Origin: Streptomyces lydicus
GTDB lineage: Bacteria > Actinomycetota > Actinomycetes > Streptomycetales > Streptomycetaceae
Reading direction: 5' to 3'
NCBI RefSeq assembly: GCF_001729485.1
Contig: NZ_CP017157.1
Location: forward strand, 3,286,001 to 3,350,000
Length of the DNA: 64,000 bases
Positions within the stretch are counted from its first letter, which is position 1. Each line of letters starts with the position of its first letter. Under the pieces are notes generated by a model that saw only the letters and a list, made by a program, of their open reading frames with translations, ran no database searches and was not told where the DNA came from. The translations under genes were made by a program, and so were the position numbers. Of this stretch, positions 36,441-45,832 are shown in pieces.

Positions 36441-36483
36441 GCCGTTACCCGGCCGACCCCGCCTCCCGATCCCAGGAACCCCG

Positions 36484-38496
36484 ATGAGACGCCCCCGCAT
36501 TCGCGCCACGGCCCCGGCAGGCAGGCCCCGTACGCCCGGAGCCCGCACCCCCGCCGCGCTCGCCGTCCCCGCGCTGCTCGCCGTCGCGTTCCTGCTGATG
36601 CCGCTCCTCGGCATCCTCGCCCGGACCAACTGGAGCCAGATCGGCACCCATCTGACCAGCCCGGACGTCACCCAGGCACTCAGCCTCTCGCTGCTGGTGT
36701 CCTGCTGGGCGCTGGGCCTGTCGCTGCTGCTCGGCGTACCGCTCGCCTGGCTGCTGGCCCGGGTCAGGTTCCCCGGCAAGGCGCTGGTCCGCTCGCTGGT
36801 GCTGCTGCCGATGGTGCTGCCGCCGACCGTCGGCGGTGTCGCGCTGCTGCTCGGATTCGGCCGCCGGGGGCTGCTCGGCCCCTGGCTGGAGGACACCTTC
36901 GGCATCGTGCTGCCGTTCCACACCTCGGGCGCGGTGGTCGCCGCCACCTTCGTCGCCATGCCGTTCCTGGTCATCAGCCTGGAAGGCACCCTCGCCGGCC
37001 TGCGTCCCCGTTACGAGGAGACCGCGGCCTCCCTCGGTGCCTCACCCCTACGGGTCTTCTGCACCGTCACCCTCCCCATGGTCGCCCCTGGCCTCGCCGC
37101 CGGCGCCGCCCTGACCTGGGCCCGCGCGCTCGGGGAGTTCGGCGCCACGATCACCTTCGCCGGCAATCTGCCCGGCACCACCCAGACCCTGCCGCTCCAG
37201 GTCTACCTGCTGCTCCAGGAATCCCCGGAGGCGGCCACCTCGGTCTCCCTGCTGCTGCTCGGCATCGCGATGACCGTGCTGATCTGCCTGCGCGGACGCT
37301 GGACCGGCACCGCGGCCGGCCGGACGGGACGCACCGCACCGGCCGCGGAATACACCGGCCCGGCGGCCCCGCCCGCCCCGTTCACCGAGGACCGCACCGA
37401 GCCCGCCCCGGCCACCCGCCAGCCCGCCGGACAGCCCGCCGCGGTCCTCCCGCACCAGGAACGCTGGCCGCTGCGCGCCGAGGTCACCGGCTTCAACCAG
37501 CTGACCCTGGACGCCGAAGCGGGCACCACCCTCGCCGTCGTCGGCCCCAACGGCGCCGGCAAGACCACCCTGCTGCGCGCCCTGCTGGGACTGACCCCGC
37601 GCTCCCGCGCCGTGCTGCGGCTCGGCGACACCGACGTCACCGCGCTGCCCCCGCACCGCCGCGGCGTCGCCTGGGTCCCGCAGGACGGCGCGCTCTTCCC
37701 GCACCTGTCCGCCCTGTCCAACACCGCCTACGGGCTGCGCGCCCACGGCACGTCGCGGGCCGAGGCCCGCCGCACCGCCCGGGAGTGGCTCGACCGCCTC
37801 GGCGTCGGCCACCTCGCCCACCGCAGGCCCGCCCAGCTCTCCGGCGGACAGGCCCAACGCGTCGCGCTGGCCAGGGCGCTGGCCGCCCGCCCCCGGCTGC
37901 TGCTGCTCGACGAGCCGCTCGCCGCCCTCGACCAGACCACCCGCGCCCACGTCCGCCACACCCTGCGCGGGCACCTCGCGGACTTCGGCGGCGTCTGCCT
38001 GATCGTCACCCACGACCCGGTCGAGGCGGTCTCGCTCGCCGACCGGGTCCTGGTCCTCGACGGCGGACAGCTCCTGCAGGACGCCCCGCCCGCCGAGGTC
38101 ACCCGCCACCCGCGCTCCCCGTGGGTCGCCCGGATGCTGGGCCGCAACGCCTGGCCGGGCACCGCCACCGACGACGGCCTCGCGCTGGACGGCGGGGGCC
38201 GGCTGGTCGTCGCCGACCGGCTTCCCGACGGCGCCCGGGCGCTGGCGGTCATCGCGCCCGAAGCGGTCTCCGTCCACCTCGACAAGCCGGCGGGCAGCCC
38301 GCGCAACGTCTGGCCGGGGACCGTACGGGAGATCACGTCGGCCGGCAGCCGGCTGCGGGTCCTGGTCACCTCGCCGGGGGCGCCGGACCTGGTGGCCGAA
38401 ATCACCCCCTCGGCGGCCCTGGAACTCGGGCTCGCCGACGGGGTGCCGGTGTGGACCAGCGTCAAGGCCACCGAGGTGTCACTCGTGACGCTGTGA
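36484..38496 (+). CDS. modBC: Fused molybdate ABC permease-ATPase ModB-ModC
   Basis: 670 residues. Residues ~20-275 are the ModB permease with about six helices and the EAA-type loop (EETAASLGASPLRVF; ALGEFGATITFAG). A ~65-residue Pro/Ala linker follows. Residues ~340-560 are the ATPase ModC: Walker A GPNGAGKTT, signature LSGGQAQR, Walker B LLLLDEP and switch His VTHDPVEA. The C-terminal ~100 residues are a TOBE domain. ModB and ModC are usually separate genes; here they form a single chain, as in some actinobacteria. Confidence 0.94.
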   Translation: MRRPRIRATAPAGRPRTPGARTPAALAVPALLAVAFLLMPLLGILARTNWSQIGTHLTSPDVTQALSLSLLVSCWALGLSLLLGVPLAWLLARVRFPGKALVRSLVLLPMVLPPTVGGVALLLGFGRRGLLGPWLEDTFGIVLPFHTSGAVVAATFVAMPFLVISLEGTLAGLRPRYEETAASLGASPLRVFCTVTLPMVAPGLAAGAALTWARALGEFGATITFAGNLPGTTQTLPLQVYLLLQESPEAATSVSLLLLGIAMTVLICLRGRWTGTAAGRTGRTAPAAEYTGPAAPPAPFTEDRTEPAPATRQPAGQPAAVLPHQERWPLRAEVTGFNQLTLDAEAGTTLAVVGPNGAGKTTLLRALLGLTPRSRAVLRLGDTDVTALPPHRRGVAWVPQDGALFPHLSALSNTAYGLRAHGTSRAEARRTAREWLDRLGVGHLAHRRPAQLSGGQAQRVALARALAARPRLLLLDEPLAALDQTTRAHVRHTLRGHLADFGGVCLIVTHDPVEAVSLADRVLVLDGGQLLQDAPPAEVTRHPRSPWVARMLGRNAWPGTATDDGLALDGGGRLVVADRLPDGARALAVIAPEAVSVHLDKPAGSPRNVWPGTVREITSAGSRLRVLVTSPGAPDLVAEITPSAALELGLADGVPVWTSVKATEVSLVTL

Positions 38497-38567
38497 CCGG
38501 AGCGGCCGGCTCACACCGGAGGGGCCGGCCCACACCGGAGCGGCAGGTGCGAGCCGGCGGGGCGGTG

Positions 38568-39017
38568 TCAGCCGTGCGCGGTGGCCGCCGGTTCCAGGAC
38601 GAACACCGGGATCACCCGCTCGGTCTTCTCCTGGTAGTCGGCGTAGTCGGGGAACGCCTCGACCGCCCGCGCCCACCACCGGGCCTTCTCCTCGCCGGTC
38701 ACCTCACGGGCCGTCATGTCCTGGCGCACCGGGCCGTCCTGCAGCTCCACCCGGGGATCGGCGACGACGTTGTGGTACCAGACCGGGTGCTGCGGCGCCC
38801 CGCCCAGGGAAGCCACCGCGGCGTACTTCCCCTCGTGCTCCACCCGCATCAGCGGGCTCTTGCGGAGCTTGCCGCTCTTCGCGCCGCGCGTGGTGAGGAC
38901 GATGACCGGCAGCCCGCGCATCGTCGTCCCCTCCGTGCCGCCGGAGCTCTCGTACCGTTCGACCTGCTCGCGCACCCACGGGGTCGGGCTCGGCTCGTAC
39001 TCACCCTCAAGAGGCAT
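38568..39017 (-). CDS. Deazaflavin (F420)-dependent nitroreductase-family oxidoreductase
   Basis: 149 residues of the Ddn/FDOR-A family, which use reduced coenzyme F420. Family features: [35 protein letters not shown] (the F420-phosphate-binding region) and [19 protein letters not shown]. The substrate is unknown. It is read leftward, 169 bp downstream of the TetX-like gene. Confidence 0.88.
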   Translation of the reverse strand: MPLEGEYEPSPTPWVREQVERYESSGGTEGTTMRGLPVIVLTTRGAKSGKLRKSPLMRVEHEGKYAAVASLGGAPQHPVWYHNVVADPRVELQDGPVRQDMTAREVTGEEKARWWARAVEAFPDYADYQEKTERVIPVFVLEPAATAHG

Positions 39018-39186
39018 GCTGTGCGTCCCCTCTGCAAGACGGCAATGGTGTCGGCCCGTACCCGACGGAGGGCCCGCGGCCGTCCTGACCCTCGCTCAAC
39101 AACCGTGGCGCACGCAACCATTCCGGCACGGCCGCCGTGTCCCGCACCCCGGGTACGGCACCGTGGGTGCTCGGCGTCGCCCCGGC

Positions 39187-40323
39187 TCAGGCGGAGGTGC
39201 TCTCGTCCGCCGAGAACAGGCTGATGACCCCGGCGGGGGCGTCGGCGCCGAAGATGAAGTCGACGGTGCGGTGCGCGGCGGCAGCCGCCTGCCGGCTCCG
39301 GGAGAACATTCTGCTCTCGTGGTCGGCGAGGGCCTGCTCGATGTCGCCGGGGTGGGCTGCGATCGCCGTGCCGAGTTCGGCGCCGTCGAGCATCGCGAGA
39401 TTGGCTCCGTCTCCTCCGGGGACGGTCGCGTGTGCCGCGTCGCCGAGAAGGGTGACGCCGGGAACCCGGTCCCAGCGGTGGTCGTCCGGCAGCTCGTGGA
39501 TGCTGCGCAGGACGGGTGCGGACGCGCCGTCGGTGATCAGGGCCAGCAGTTCCGGTGCCCAGCCGTCGAACTCCGCCGCCAACCGGACCTTCGCCGCCGG
39601 GGCGTCGGTGAAGTCGATCGCATCGAACCACTCCACAGGGCGGTGCAGCACGACGTAGGTGTGGACGACGTCACCGGCTTCACGGTGGGCGAGGAGTCCT
39701 TTGCCCGGGACCAGGGCGTACAGGGCGCCGTTCCCGACCAGGCCGGCCACGCGCGGGTGGGCCGTGTCGACGTCGTGAAGGTAGGTGTCGACGTAGCTCA
39801 TGCCCGAGTACACCGGCCGTTCGTCCGACAGGAGCGCCCGGACCTTGGACCAGACCCCGTCGGCGCCCACGAGGACGTCGGACACGGCCGAGGAGCCGTC
39901 CGCGAACGACACCTGGTGTCGTCCGTTTCCGACGGGGGTCGCCGAGACGAGCTTCTTGCCCCAGCGCACCGTGCCGGCCGGCAGTGAGGCGAGCAGGATC
40001 CGACGGATGTCACCGCGCAGTGTTTCCGGCCGTGCCAGGGAGCCGTCGTCCGGCCGGTCGACGACCACGCGTCCCTGCTCGTCGACGACCCGTCGTGCTC
40101 CGCCGCCCCGGTGGATGATCGAGCGGTACTCCTCGGTGAGCCCGGCCATCTCCAGGGCGAGCTGGCCGTCTTCTTCGTGGAGGTCGAGCTGTCCTCCCTG
40201 GGTGCGGACGCCTGCGGACTCCTCCGCCTCGTAGACGGTGGCGGGGATGTCGTGGAGGTGCAGGATCCGGGCGAGCGTGAGTCCGCCGAGGCCGGCGCCG
40301 ATGATCGAGACCGAGGTCGTCAT
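39187..40323 (-). CDS. TetX-like FAD-dependent monooxygenase
   Basis: 378-residue class A flavoprotein. N-terminal FAD motif SIIGAGLGGLTLARILHLHDIPATVYE, the DG motif LVGADGVWSKVR and the second FAD motif LLGDAAHATVPGGDGANLAMLDGAELG closely follow the tetracycline-destructase/TetX pattern. It may inactivate a tetracycline-like or other aromatic compound. AAAGGGA precedes the ATG. It is divergent from a TetR regulator, with two operator-like palindromes between them, so it is probably induced by its substrate. Confidence 0.87.
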   Translation of the reverse strand: MTTSVSIIGAGLGGLTLARILHLHDIPATVYEAEESAGVRTQGGQLDLHEEDGQLALEMAGLTEEYRSIIHRGGGARRVVDEQGRVVVDRPDDGSLARPETLRGDIRRILLASLPAGTVRWGKKLVSATPVGNGRHQVSFADGSSAVSDVLVGADGVWSKVRALLSDERPVYSGMSYVDTYLHDVDTAHPRVAGLVGNGALYALVPGKGLLAHREAGDVVHTYVVLHRPVEWFDAIDFTDAPAAKVRLAAEFDGWAPELLALITDGASAPVLRSIHELPDDHRWDRVPGVTLLGDAAHATVPGGDGANLAMLDGAELGTAIAAHPGDIEQALADHESRMFSRSRQAAAAAHRTVDFIFGADAPAGVISLFSADESTSA

Positions 40324-40360
40324 GGTGATCCCTTTCGCGTGGGTTCGCCTTCGCATCGAC

Positions 40361-40394
40361 GAACATTGTTCTGTTGACGACCATTGTTCGTCAA
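40361..40394. promoter_or_regulatory. TetR operators between the TetX-like gene and its regulator
   Basis: Site 1 is the perfect palindrome GAACATTGTTC (40361-40371). Site 2 (40374-40394) is a 21-bp palindrome with arms TTGACGA and TCGTCAA and one internal mismatch. The two sites share the core CATTGTTC. They cover the divergent promoters. Confidence 0.8.
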
Positions 40395-40410
40395 CGGATA
40401 GGATGACGTC

Positions 40411-41169
40411 GTGGCAGGACGACGGGCAGCGCGGGACGCAATCTCCCGGGATCAGTGGGCGGCGCTGATCTCGGCCAGGAACACCGACGCGGAAACCGGA
40501 GCGCGCCGGGCCGCCGGCCGGGAGAAGACCCCCCTCACGGTGGAGCGCATCATCGACGCCGCCCTCCAGGCCGTCGAGGCGGACGGCTTCGAGGACCTGA
40601 CGATGCGTGCGGTCGCGACGAGGCTCGGGACCGGCCCCGCGTCGCTGTACGCGCACGTGCGCAACCGGGCGGAGCTCGGTGACCTGCTCATCGGCAGGCT
40701 GTGCTCCCGGGTCACGCTCCCCGTACCGGACCCCGCGTGCTGGCGGGACCAGTTCATGGACGTGTGCGCACAGCTCCGCGATCAGTTTCTGCGCTACCCC
40801 GGTATCGCGCAGGCCGCTCTCACCGTGGTGCCCGCCGATCTGGCAACTCTCCGGGTCGGCGAGGGGATGCTCGCGATCCTGCTCGCCAGCGGCGCGCCCG
40901 CCCGACAGGCGGCCTGGGCCGGCGACGCGGCCTACCTCTACCTCACGGGCTACTGCCTGGAGGCATCCGCGGCCCGGCGGCAGAGCGCGGACGCCGACGG
41001 CCGGGTGATCGACCACGCCGAAATCGCGGAGCGGCTTCGGATGCTGCCGCCCGACCAATTCCCGCACACCGTCGCCCACGCGCGGGAGCTCACCTCAGGC
41101 ACCGGACACGACCGGTTCACCTTCACCCTCACCCTGCTGCTGCAGGGGCTGGTCCCGCCAGGGACGTGA
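40411..41169 (+). CDS. TetR-family repressor of the TetX-like gene
   Basis: 252 residues. After a ~38-residue tail, the helix-turn-helix is RIIDAALQAVEADGFEDLTMRAVATRLGTGPASLYAHVRNRAEL. The C-terminal ligand domain is of the TetR_C type. GTG start at 40411 immediately after the operator region. The divergent arrangement with a degradative flavoprotein mirrors drug-inducible resistance pairs. Confidence 0.88.
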   Translation: MAGRRAARDAISRDQWAALISARNTDAETGARRAAGREKTPLTVERIIDAALQAVEADGFEDLTMRAVATRLGTGPASLYAHVRNRAELGDLLIGRLCSRVTLPVPDPACWRDQFMDVCAQLRDQFLRYPGIAQAALTVVPADLATLRVGEGMLAILLASGAPARQAAWAGDAAYLYLTGYCLEASAARRQSADADGRVIDHAEIAERLRMLPPDQFPHTVAHARELTSGTGHDRFTFTLTLLLQGLVPPGT

Positions 41170-41282
41170 ACGGTCCCAGGACATCGGCGGATGCGGAAGG
41201 CGGTTGAGGCGCCCGCGGTGCCGGGGCGCCGGTTGGGGTGCCTGCCCGCGCACCCGGTGGATGCGCGGGCAGGAAGGGGGCG

Positions 41283-42737
41283 TCAGGACACCAGCTCCAC
41301 CGCCCGTCGGCTGCGGCGGTGCTGCTCGGCCCAGTTCGTCAGCGCCGTGCCGCAGGCGTGGTCCAGGTGCCGCAGCCCGCTCAGGTCGAGCTCCACGTCC
41401 CGGTCGGCGGGCAGCGCGTCGAGCTGGTCGAGGATCTTCGGCAGCCGCAGGAAGGTGGCGTTGCCGACGGCGCGCACCAGCACCGGCGCGTCCGCGTCGT
41501 CCGGCGTGTGGACCTCCAGGTGGACGTGCGAGGTCTCCCAGGCGGTCTTCGCCACGGCCATCAGGAGGCCGATGAGCACGCCCTCGAACATGTTGACCGT
41601 GACGATCGCGAGGGCGGTGGCCAGCAGGACGACGGCCTCCCCGCGGTGTTCCCGCCACAGGGGACGCAGCTCGCGCAGCGGGATCAGCTTCCAGCCGGCG
41701 TGCACCAGGACACCCGCCAGCGCGGCGACCGGCACCACGCCCAGCGCGGCCGGGAACGCCGCGGCGAACACCAGCAGCCAGACGCCGTGCAGCACCCGGG
41801 ACGCCTTGGTCCGCGCGCCCGCCTGGACGTTGGCGGCGCTGCGTACGATCACCGCGGTCATCGGCAGCGCACCGAGCACACCGCAGACGGCGTTGCCCGC
41901 GCCCTGCGCGATCAGCTCCTTGTCGTAGTCGGTCTTCGGCCCGTCGTGCAGCCGGTCGACCGCGGCGGCGCTGAAGAGGGACTCGGCGGACGCGATCAGC
42001 GCGAACGCGACGACCGTGCCCAGCACCCCGACCTCGGTGAGCCGGCCCAGGTCGGCGACGCCGGGTGGCTGGATCGCGTCCAGCAGTCCGCTGACCCGCA
42101 CCCGGGCGACCGGCAGATCCAGCGCCCAGACCGCGCTGGTGGCGAGCGCCACCGCGGCCAGCGGCGCGGGCAACACCCGCGCGGCCGGCCGCCACCGGGG
42201 CCACAGCACCAGTACGGCGATGGTGCCGGCGCCGATGGCCAGCGCGGACAGCGCGGTCCCGGAGCCCAGGGTGTCGGTGACCAGCCCGGGCAGCGAGCCG
42301 AGGTTGGCGAGGCCAGTGCCCGGCGCCTTGGCGTCGGCGAGGGCGTAGAGCTGCCCGGCGATCAGCACCAGGCCGATGCCGGCCAGCATGCCCTGCACGA
42401 CGGCGACCGAGATGGCCCGGAACCAGCGGCCCAACTTCAGTGCGCCCATGGCGAGTTGGAGTACACCGGCGGCCAGCACCAGCGCGCCCAGCGTTCCGAT
42501 GCCGTACTCCTTGACGGCCTCGAAGACCAGCACCGTCAGACCCGCGGCCGGGCCGCTGACCTGCAGGCTGCTGCCGGGGAGCAGACCGGTGAGCAGTCCG
42601 CCCACGACACCGGTCACCAGCCCCAGTTCGGCCGGGACGCCGGAGGCGACGGCCACGCCGACGCACAGCGGGACGGCGACCAGGAACACGACGAGGGACG
42701 CGGTGAAGTCGGCCCGGAAGGAGGTGAGTCGCTTCAT
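41283..42737 (-). CDS. SulP-family anion permease (probable bicarbonate transporter)
   Basis: 484 residues: about 11-12 transmembrane helices (LVTGVVGGLLTGLLPGSSLQVSGPAAGLTVLVF is the SulP substrate loop) and a C-terminal STAS domain (LDLSGLRHLDHACGTAL). SulP proteins exchange sulfate, bicarbonate or similar anions. It directly follows a beta-carbonic anhydrase gene (17-bp gap), which points to bicarbonate. ATG at 42737; the long open frame upstream runs through the anhydrase in another frame. Confidence 0.88.
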   Translation of the reverse strand: MKRLTSFRADFTASLVVFLVAVPLCVGVAVASGVPAELGLVTGVVGGLLTGLLPGSSLQVSGPAAGLTVLVFEAVKEYGIGTLGALVLAAGVLQLAMGALKLGRWFRAISVAVVQGMLAGIGLVLIAGQLYALADAKAPGTGLANLGSLPGLVTDTLGSGTALSALAIGAGTIAVLVLWPRWRPAARVLPAPLAAVALATSAVWALDLPVARVRVSGLLDAIQPPGVADLGRLTEVGVLGTVVAFALIASAESLFSAAAVDRLHDGPKTDYDKELIAQGAGNAVCGVLGALPMTAVIVRSAANVQAGARTKASRVLHGVWLLVFAAAFPAALGVVPVAALAGVLVHAGWKLIPLRELRPLWREHRGEAVVLLATALAIVTVNMFEGVLIGLLMAVAKTAWETSHVHLEVHTPDDADAPVLVRAVGNATFLRLPKILDQLDALPADRDVELDLSGLRHLDHACGTALTNWAEQHRRSRRAVELVS

Positions 42738-42754
42738 GAGAGGTACCTGCGCCT

Positions 42755-43357
42755 TCACAGGGGGAGGAACAGGTCGGAGGCCGGGTGGTGCGTCGCGACC
42801 AGGCCGGTGTGGACCTCGTAGAACCAGCCGTGGAGGTTCACCTCGCCGGCGTCCAGCCGCTCCCGTACACACGGGTAGTCGTGCAGCCGGGCGACCTGCT
42901 GCCGCACGTGCTGCTGGACGGCCGCGGAGACCGTCGGCTCCTCGTCCCTGGGCAGTTCGTCGGACAGCGCCTGCGCCAGCCAGTCCCGCACGGCGGGCGC
43001 ACCGGTCAGGTCCTCGCCGCGGGCCTTGGCGCCGACCGCGCCGCAGTGCGAGTGACCGCACACCACGATGTCGGCCACCTTCAGCACGCGCATCGCGTAC
43101 TCGATGGTGGCGGCCTCCGCGCAGGCCGCCATGCCGTCGCGGTAGACGGGCACGGCGTTGCCGGCCGTCCGCAGTTCGAAGAGTTCGCCGGGCCGCGCGC
43201 CGGTGATCAGGGACGGTACGACGCGGGAGTCGGAACAGGTGATGAACAGGGCGAGGGGCGACTGGCCGGCCGCGAGCCGGCCATAGGTCTCCTGCTCCTC
43301 GCGCCGGTCGGCGATCCGGGCCGTCAGGCCGCGGGCATGTTGGATGAAGGTCTCCAT
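42755..43357 (-). CDS. Beta-class carbonic anhydrase
   Basis: 200 residues. The zinc ligands are in ITCSDSRV (Cys, with the Asp-Arg dyad) and CGHSHCGAV (His and Cys). It interconverts CO2 and bicarbonate in the cytoplasm. The partner SulP permease is encoded next on the same strand, a pairing known for carbon supply or pH balance. CAGGAG precedes the ATG. A longer in-frame start at 43441 lacks a ribosome site. Confidence 0.92.
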   Translation of the reverse strand: METFIQHARGLTARIADRREEQETYGRLAAGQSPLALFITCSDSRVVPSLITGARPGELFELRTAGNAVPVYRDGMAACAEAATIEYAMRVLKVADIVVCGHSHCGAVGAKARGEDLTGAPAVRDWLAQALSDELPRDEEPTVSAAVQQHVRQQVARLHDYPCVRERLDAGEVNLHGWFYEVHTGLVATHHPASDLFLPL

Positions 43358-43448
43358 GAGGGAGGTCTCCTGCTGATGAGGGGTGCCACTGTGGGGTGGT
43401 GGCTGACGTCGGACGCTGCGGCTGGTGGGGCAGGCCACCACGCCGCGC

Positions 43449-43868
43449 TCAGCAGCGGAAGACGCAGTGCAGGACGGGCAGCGCGGCGGGTCTCGACGCG
43501 GCCCTGCTGGAGTCGTGCGGGGCGGCCGGTTCCGGGCCGTCGGCCGGGAACGCGGTGACGGGCACGCCGTGGGGCGGCAGCGGACGGCCGGTGTGCCGGG
43601 GGACGCCGACGGAGCTGCGCGCGGTGCCGCGGGGCTGCCCGCGCTCGGCCTCGCGCTTGGTCTTCTCCTCGTTGGGGTCGTTACCGGGCTTGGCGGCGGG
43701 CGGGGCGCCCGCCGGCTTCGCGGCGGCCGGCGCGGCGAACGCGGTGGTCGCGCTCGCGCCCGTCCCCGCCGCGCCCAGCAGGAACGCCAGGACGATGCCG
43801 ACGGCGAGCAGCGGAACGCGGCACCGGCGCAGCAGCGAGGTGCCGGCGGTACCGATGTCCTTCCGCAT
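43449..43868 (-). CDS. Small exported or membrane-anchored protein, function unknown
   Basis: 139 residues. A hydrophobic segment at about 18-40 (VPLLAVGIVLAFLLGAAG) follows a basic start, giving a signal peptide or anchor. The rest is Pro/Ala/Arg-rich and disordered, ending in a short segment with two Cys (HCVFRC). GGGGGAAA lies just before the ATG at 43868. Transcribed in the same direction as the carbonic anhydrase, 91 bp upstream of it. No family recognised. Confidence 0.6.
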   Translation of the reverse strand: MRKDIGTAGTSLLRRCRVPLLAVGIVLAFLLGAAGTGASATTAFAAPAAAKPAGAPPAAKPGNDPNEEKTKREAERGQPRGTARSSVGVPRHTGRPLPPHGVPVTAFPADGPEPAAPHDSSRAASRPAALPVLHCVFRC

Positions 43869-43961
43869 GTTTCCCCCGTTGGCAGTCCGTGCGACGGCGA
43901 TCCTGCCCTTAGAGTGCAGCATCCAGGTTTCCGGTGTGATAACGCGAAATGACGCCAAGTT

Positions 43962-45233
43962 TCAAGATTTTCCGGATTGCGGGACCGCCCACACGGCCAG
44001 CGGGACGACCGTCAGCGCGAGGAGCCCGCCGGCCAGGGCCAGCGCCGGGTAGCCGCCCAGCACCACGACGGGTCCGGAAGCCAGGCTGCCGGCCGCGCCG
44101 GCCAGGGCGATGCCCACGTCCACCAGTCCCTGCACCGGTGCGCGCCGCTCGGGCGGCAGCGCGTCGGTGACCATGGCGGTACCGCTGACCAGCCCGAAGT
44201 TCCAGCCGAGGCCCAGCAGTACGAGCGCCGTGGCGAGCAGCGCGACGGAGTGCGGCGGCGCCGTGGCGGCGAGCACACCGGCGGCCAGCAGCACCGGGCC
44301 GCACGCCGCGGCCACCCACCGCCGGCCGAGCCGGTCGACGAGCAGACCGGTGAGCGGGGACGGCAGGAACATCGCGCCCACGTGCAGCGCGATGACGAGT
44401 CCGGCGGCCCCGGTGCCGTGGCCGTGCGTCTGCATGTGGACGGGCGTCATCGTCATCACGGAGATCATCACGAGCTGACCGGTGAGCACGATCGCGGTGC
44501 CGCCGACGACTCCGCGCCGGCACGGCCCGGTGAGCGGTCGCCGCTCCTCCCCGGCCGCGGGTGCGGGCGGGTCGGCGGGCGCGGCCTTCTCCCGCGCCAA
44601 CGCCTCGGCCAGCCGCAGCGGATCGGGCCGCAGCAGCGCCGCCAGCGCGACCGCGGCCGCCCCGAAGGCCGCGGTGGCCAGCAGGAACGGCCCGGCCAGG
44701 CGCGGCACGCCCCAGGACAGCGCCAGCTCGCCGGTGACGTCGACCAGGTTGGGGCCGGCCACCGCACCGAGCGTGGTGGCGAACAGCACCGTGCTGACCG
44801 CTCGGCCGCGGCGCGCCGGGGAGGCCAGGTCCGCTCCCGCGTAGCGTGCCATCAGATTGGTGGCGGTACCGGCGCCGTAGACCAGCAGGCTCACGAACAG
44901 CAGCGCGACACTTCCGCTCGTGGCCGCCACGACGACCCCGAGGCTGCCGACCGCCCCGGCGGCGTAGCCGAGCGCGAGCCCGGGACGCCGGCCCCAGCGG
45001 CGGCAGAGCCGGCCGATGCCGGCCGCGCCGAGCGCGGCGCCCGCCGTGAACAGCCCGCTGGGCACCCCCGCCAGGCCGGTCGAGCCGAGCATCTCCTCGG
45101 CGAGCAGCGCGCCGACGGTGATGCCCGCGGCCAGGCCCGCGCCGCTGAGGAGTTGGGCGAGGACCAGGACCGCGAGCACCCGTCGCTGTTCCGGTATGTC
45201 GCGCGTGGCCGGCGCGCCGTTCCGAGCCGTCAT
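43962..45233 (-). CDS. MFS transporter, last gene of the peptide cluster
   Basis: 423 residues, 12 predicted transmembrane helices. GRLCRRWGRRPGLALGY is the motif-A-like loop, and GLLVDRLGRRWVAAACG repeats it in the second half. It is encoded 47 bp after the GRDP-like gene in the leftward operon that begins with the GCIS-repeat peptide, so it probably exports the mature product. AAAGGA stands before the ATG at 45233. Confidence 0.85.
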   Translation of the reverse strand: MTARNGAPATRDIPEQRRVLAVLVLAQLLSGAGLAAGITVGALLAEEMLGSTGLAGVPSGLFTAGAALGAAGIGRLCRRWGRRPGLALGYAAGAVGSLGVVVAATSGSVALLFVSLLVYGAGTATNLMARYAGADLASPARRGRAVSTVLFATTLGAVAGPNLVDVTGELALSWGVPRLAGPFLLATAAFGAAAVALAALLRPDPLRLAEALAREKAAPADPPAPAAGEERRPLTGPCRRGVVGGTAIVLTGQLVMISVMTMTPVHMQTHGHGTGAAGLVIALHVGAMFLPSPLTGLLVDRLGRRWVAAACGPVLLAAGVLAATAPPHSVALLATALVLLGLGWNFGLVSGTAMVTDALPPERRAPVQGLVDVGIALAGAAGSLASGPVVVLGGYPALALAGGLLALTVVPLAVWAVPQSGKS

Positions 45234-45280
45234 GATTCCTTTCCGATCGAACCGCGGAGCGCGGACGGGGGAGGGGCGGG

Positions 45281-45796
45281 TCACGCCGGTGCCACGGGCT
45301 CCAGTGAGGAGATGTCGGCGAGCGACAGGTCCATCTGCTCGTGCAGGAAACGCACGATGGTCCAGTGCGGCAGCGCGCCCTCGTCGAACGATCCGAATTC
45401 CCGGCAGTACAGCGGAATCCAGCGGAGCGCTTCCTCGACCGCCTGTTCGCGGCCCGGCTCCTGCTGGTAGTCCTCGTAGGCGATGCTGCGGTGCTCGATG
45501 AAGAACCGCCCCGGCAGCCGTTCCTCGCACAGCGCCCGGTATTCGCGGGTCTGCAGGATCAGGTAGTGCCAGATCTCGTCGATGTCCTGTTCGACCGGGA
45601 GGAACAGCCCGCCGAGTTGTTCGCGGTGCCGGGAGACGAGATACAGATAGCGGAGGCATTCGGTGACCTGCCGCAGCACGTATTCCCGTGGCAGGTCCGG
45701 GCTCTTCGCGGCGAAATGCTCGACGACTTCGGTGTGCAGGGTCTCCCCGAGCAGGTTCCTCAGGTCGTCGGCGGACAGCGGCGGGCGGCTGGTCAT
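45281..45796 (-). CDS. GRDP-like (glycine-rich-domain-protein type) helical protein
   Basis: 171-residue soluble protein. The segment QDIDEIWHYLILQTREYRALCEE and FIEHRSIAYEDYQQE resemble the conserved core of the GRDP/DUF1399-type proteins (pattern D-x2-WH-x-LI-x2-T-x2-Y), which are of unknown biochemical function. The WH pair may bind a ligand or metal. It lies between the adenylate-forming enzyme (36-bp gap) and the MFS gene. CAGGAGCGCC precedes the ATG. A partner or modifying protein for the peptide is inferred only from context. Confidence 0.65.
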   Translation of the reverse strand: MTSRPPLSADDLRNLLGETLHTEVVEHFAAKSPDLPREYVLRQVTECLRYLYLVSRHREQLGGLFLPVEQDIDEIWHYLILQTREYRALCEERLPGRFFIEHRSIAYEDYQQEPGREQAVEEALRWIPLYCREFGSFDEGALPHWTIVRFLHEQMDLSLADISSLEPVAPA

Positions 45797-45832
45797 GGCG
45801 CTCCTGTGCAGATGAGGGCGGGACGGGCGGGG

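Noticed and set aside
36321..39224. 967-codon plus-strand frame over modBC
   Set aside because: Off-frame reading of the ModB-ModC fusion; the true frame has all ABC motifs.
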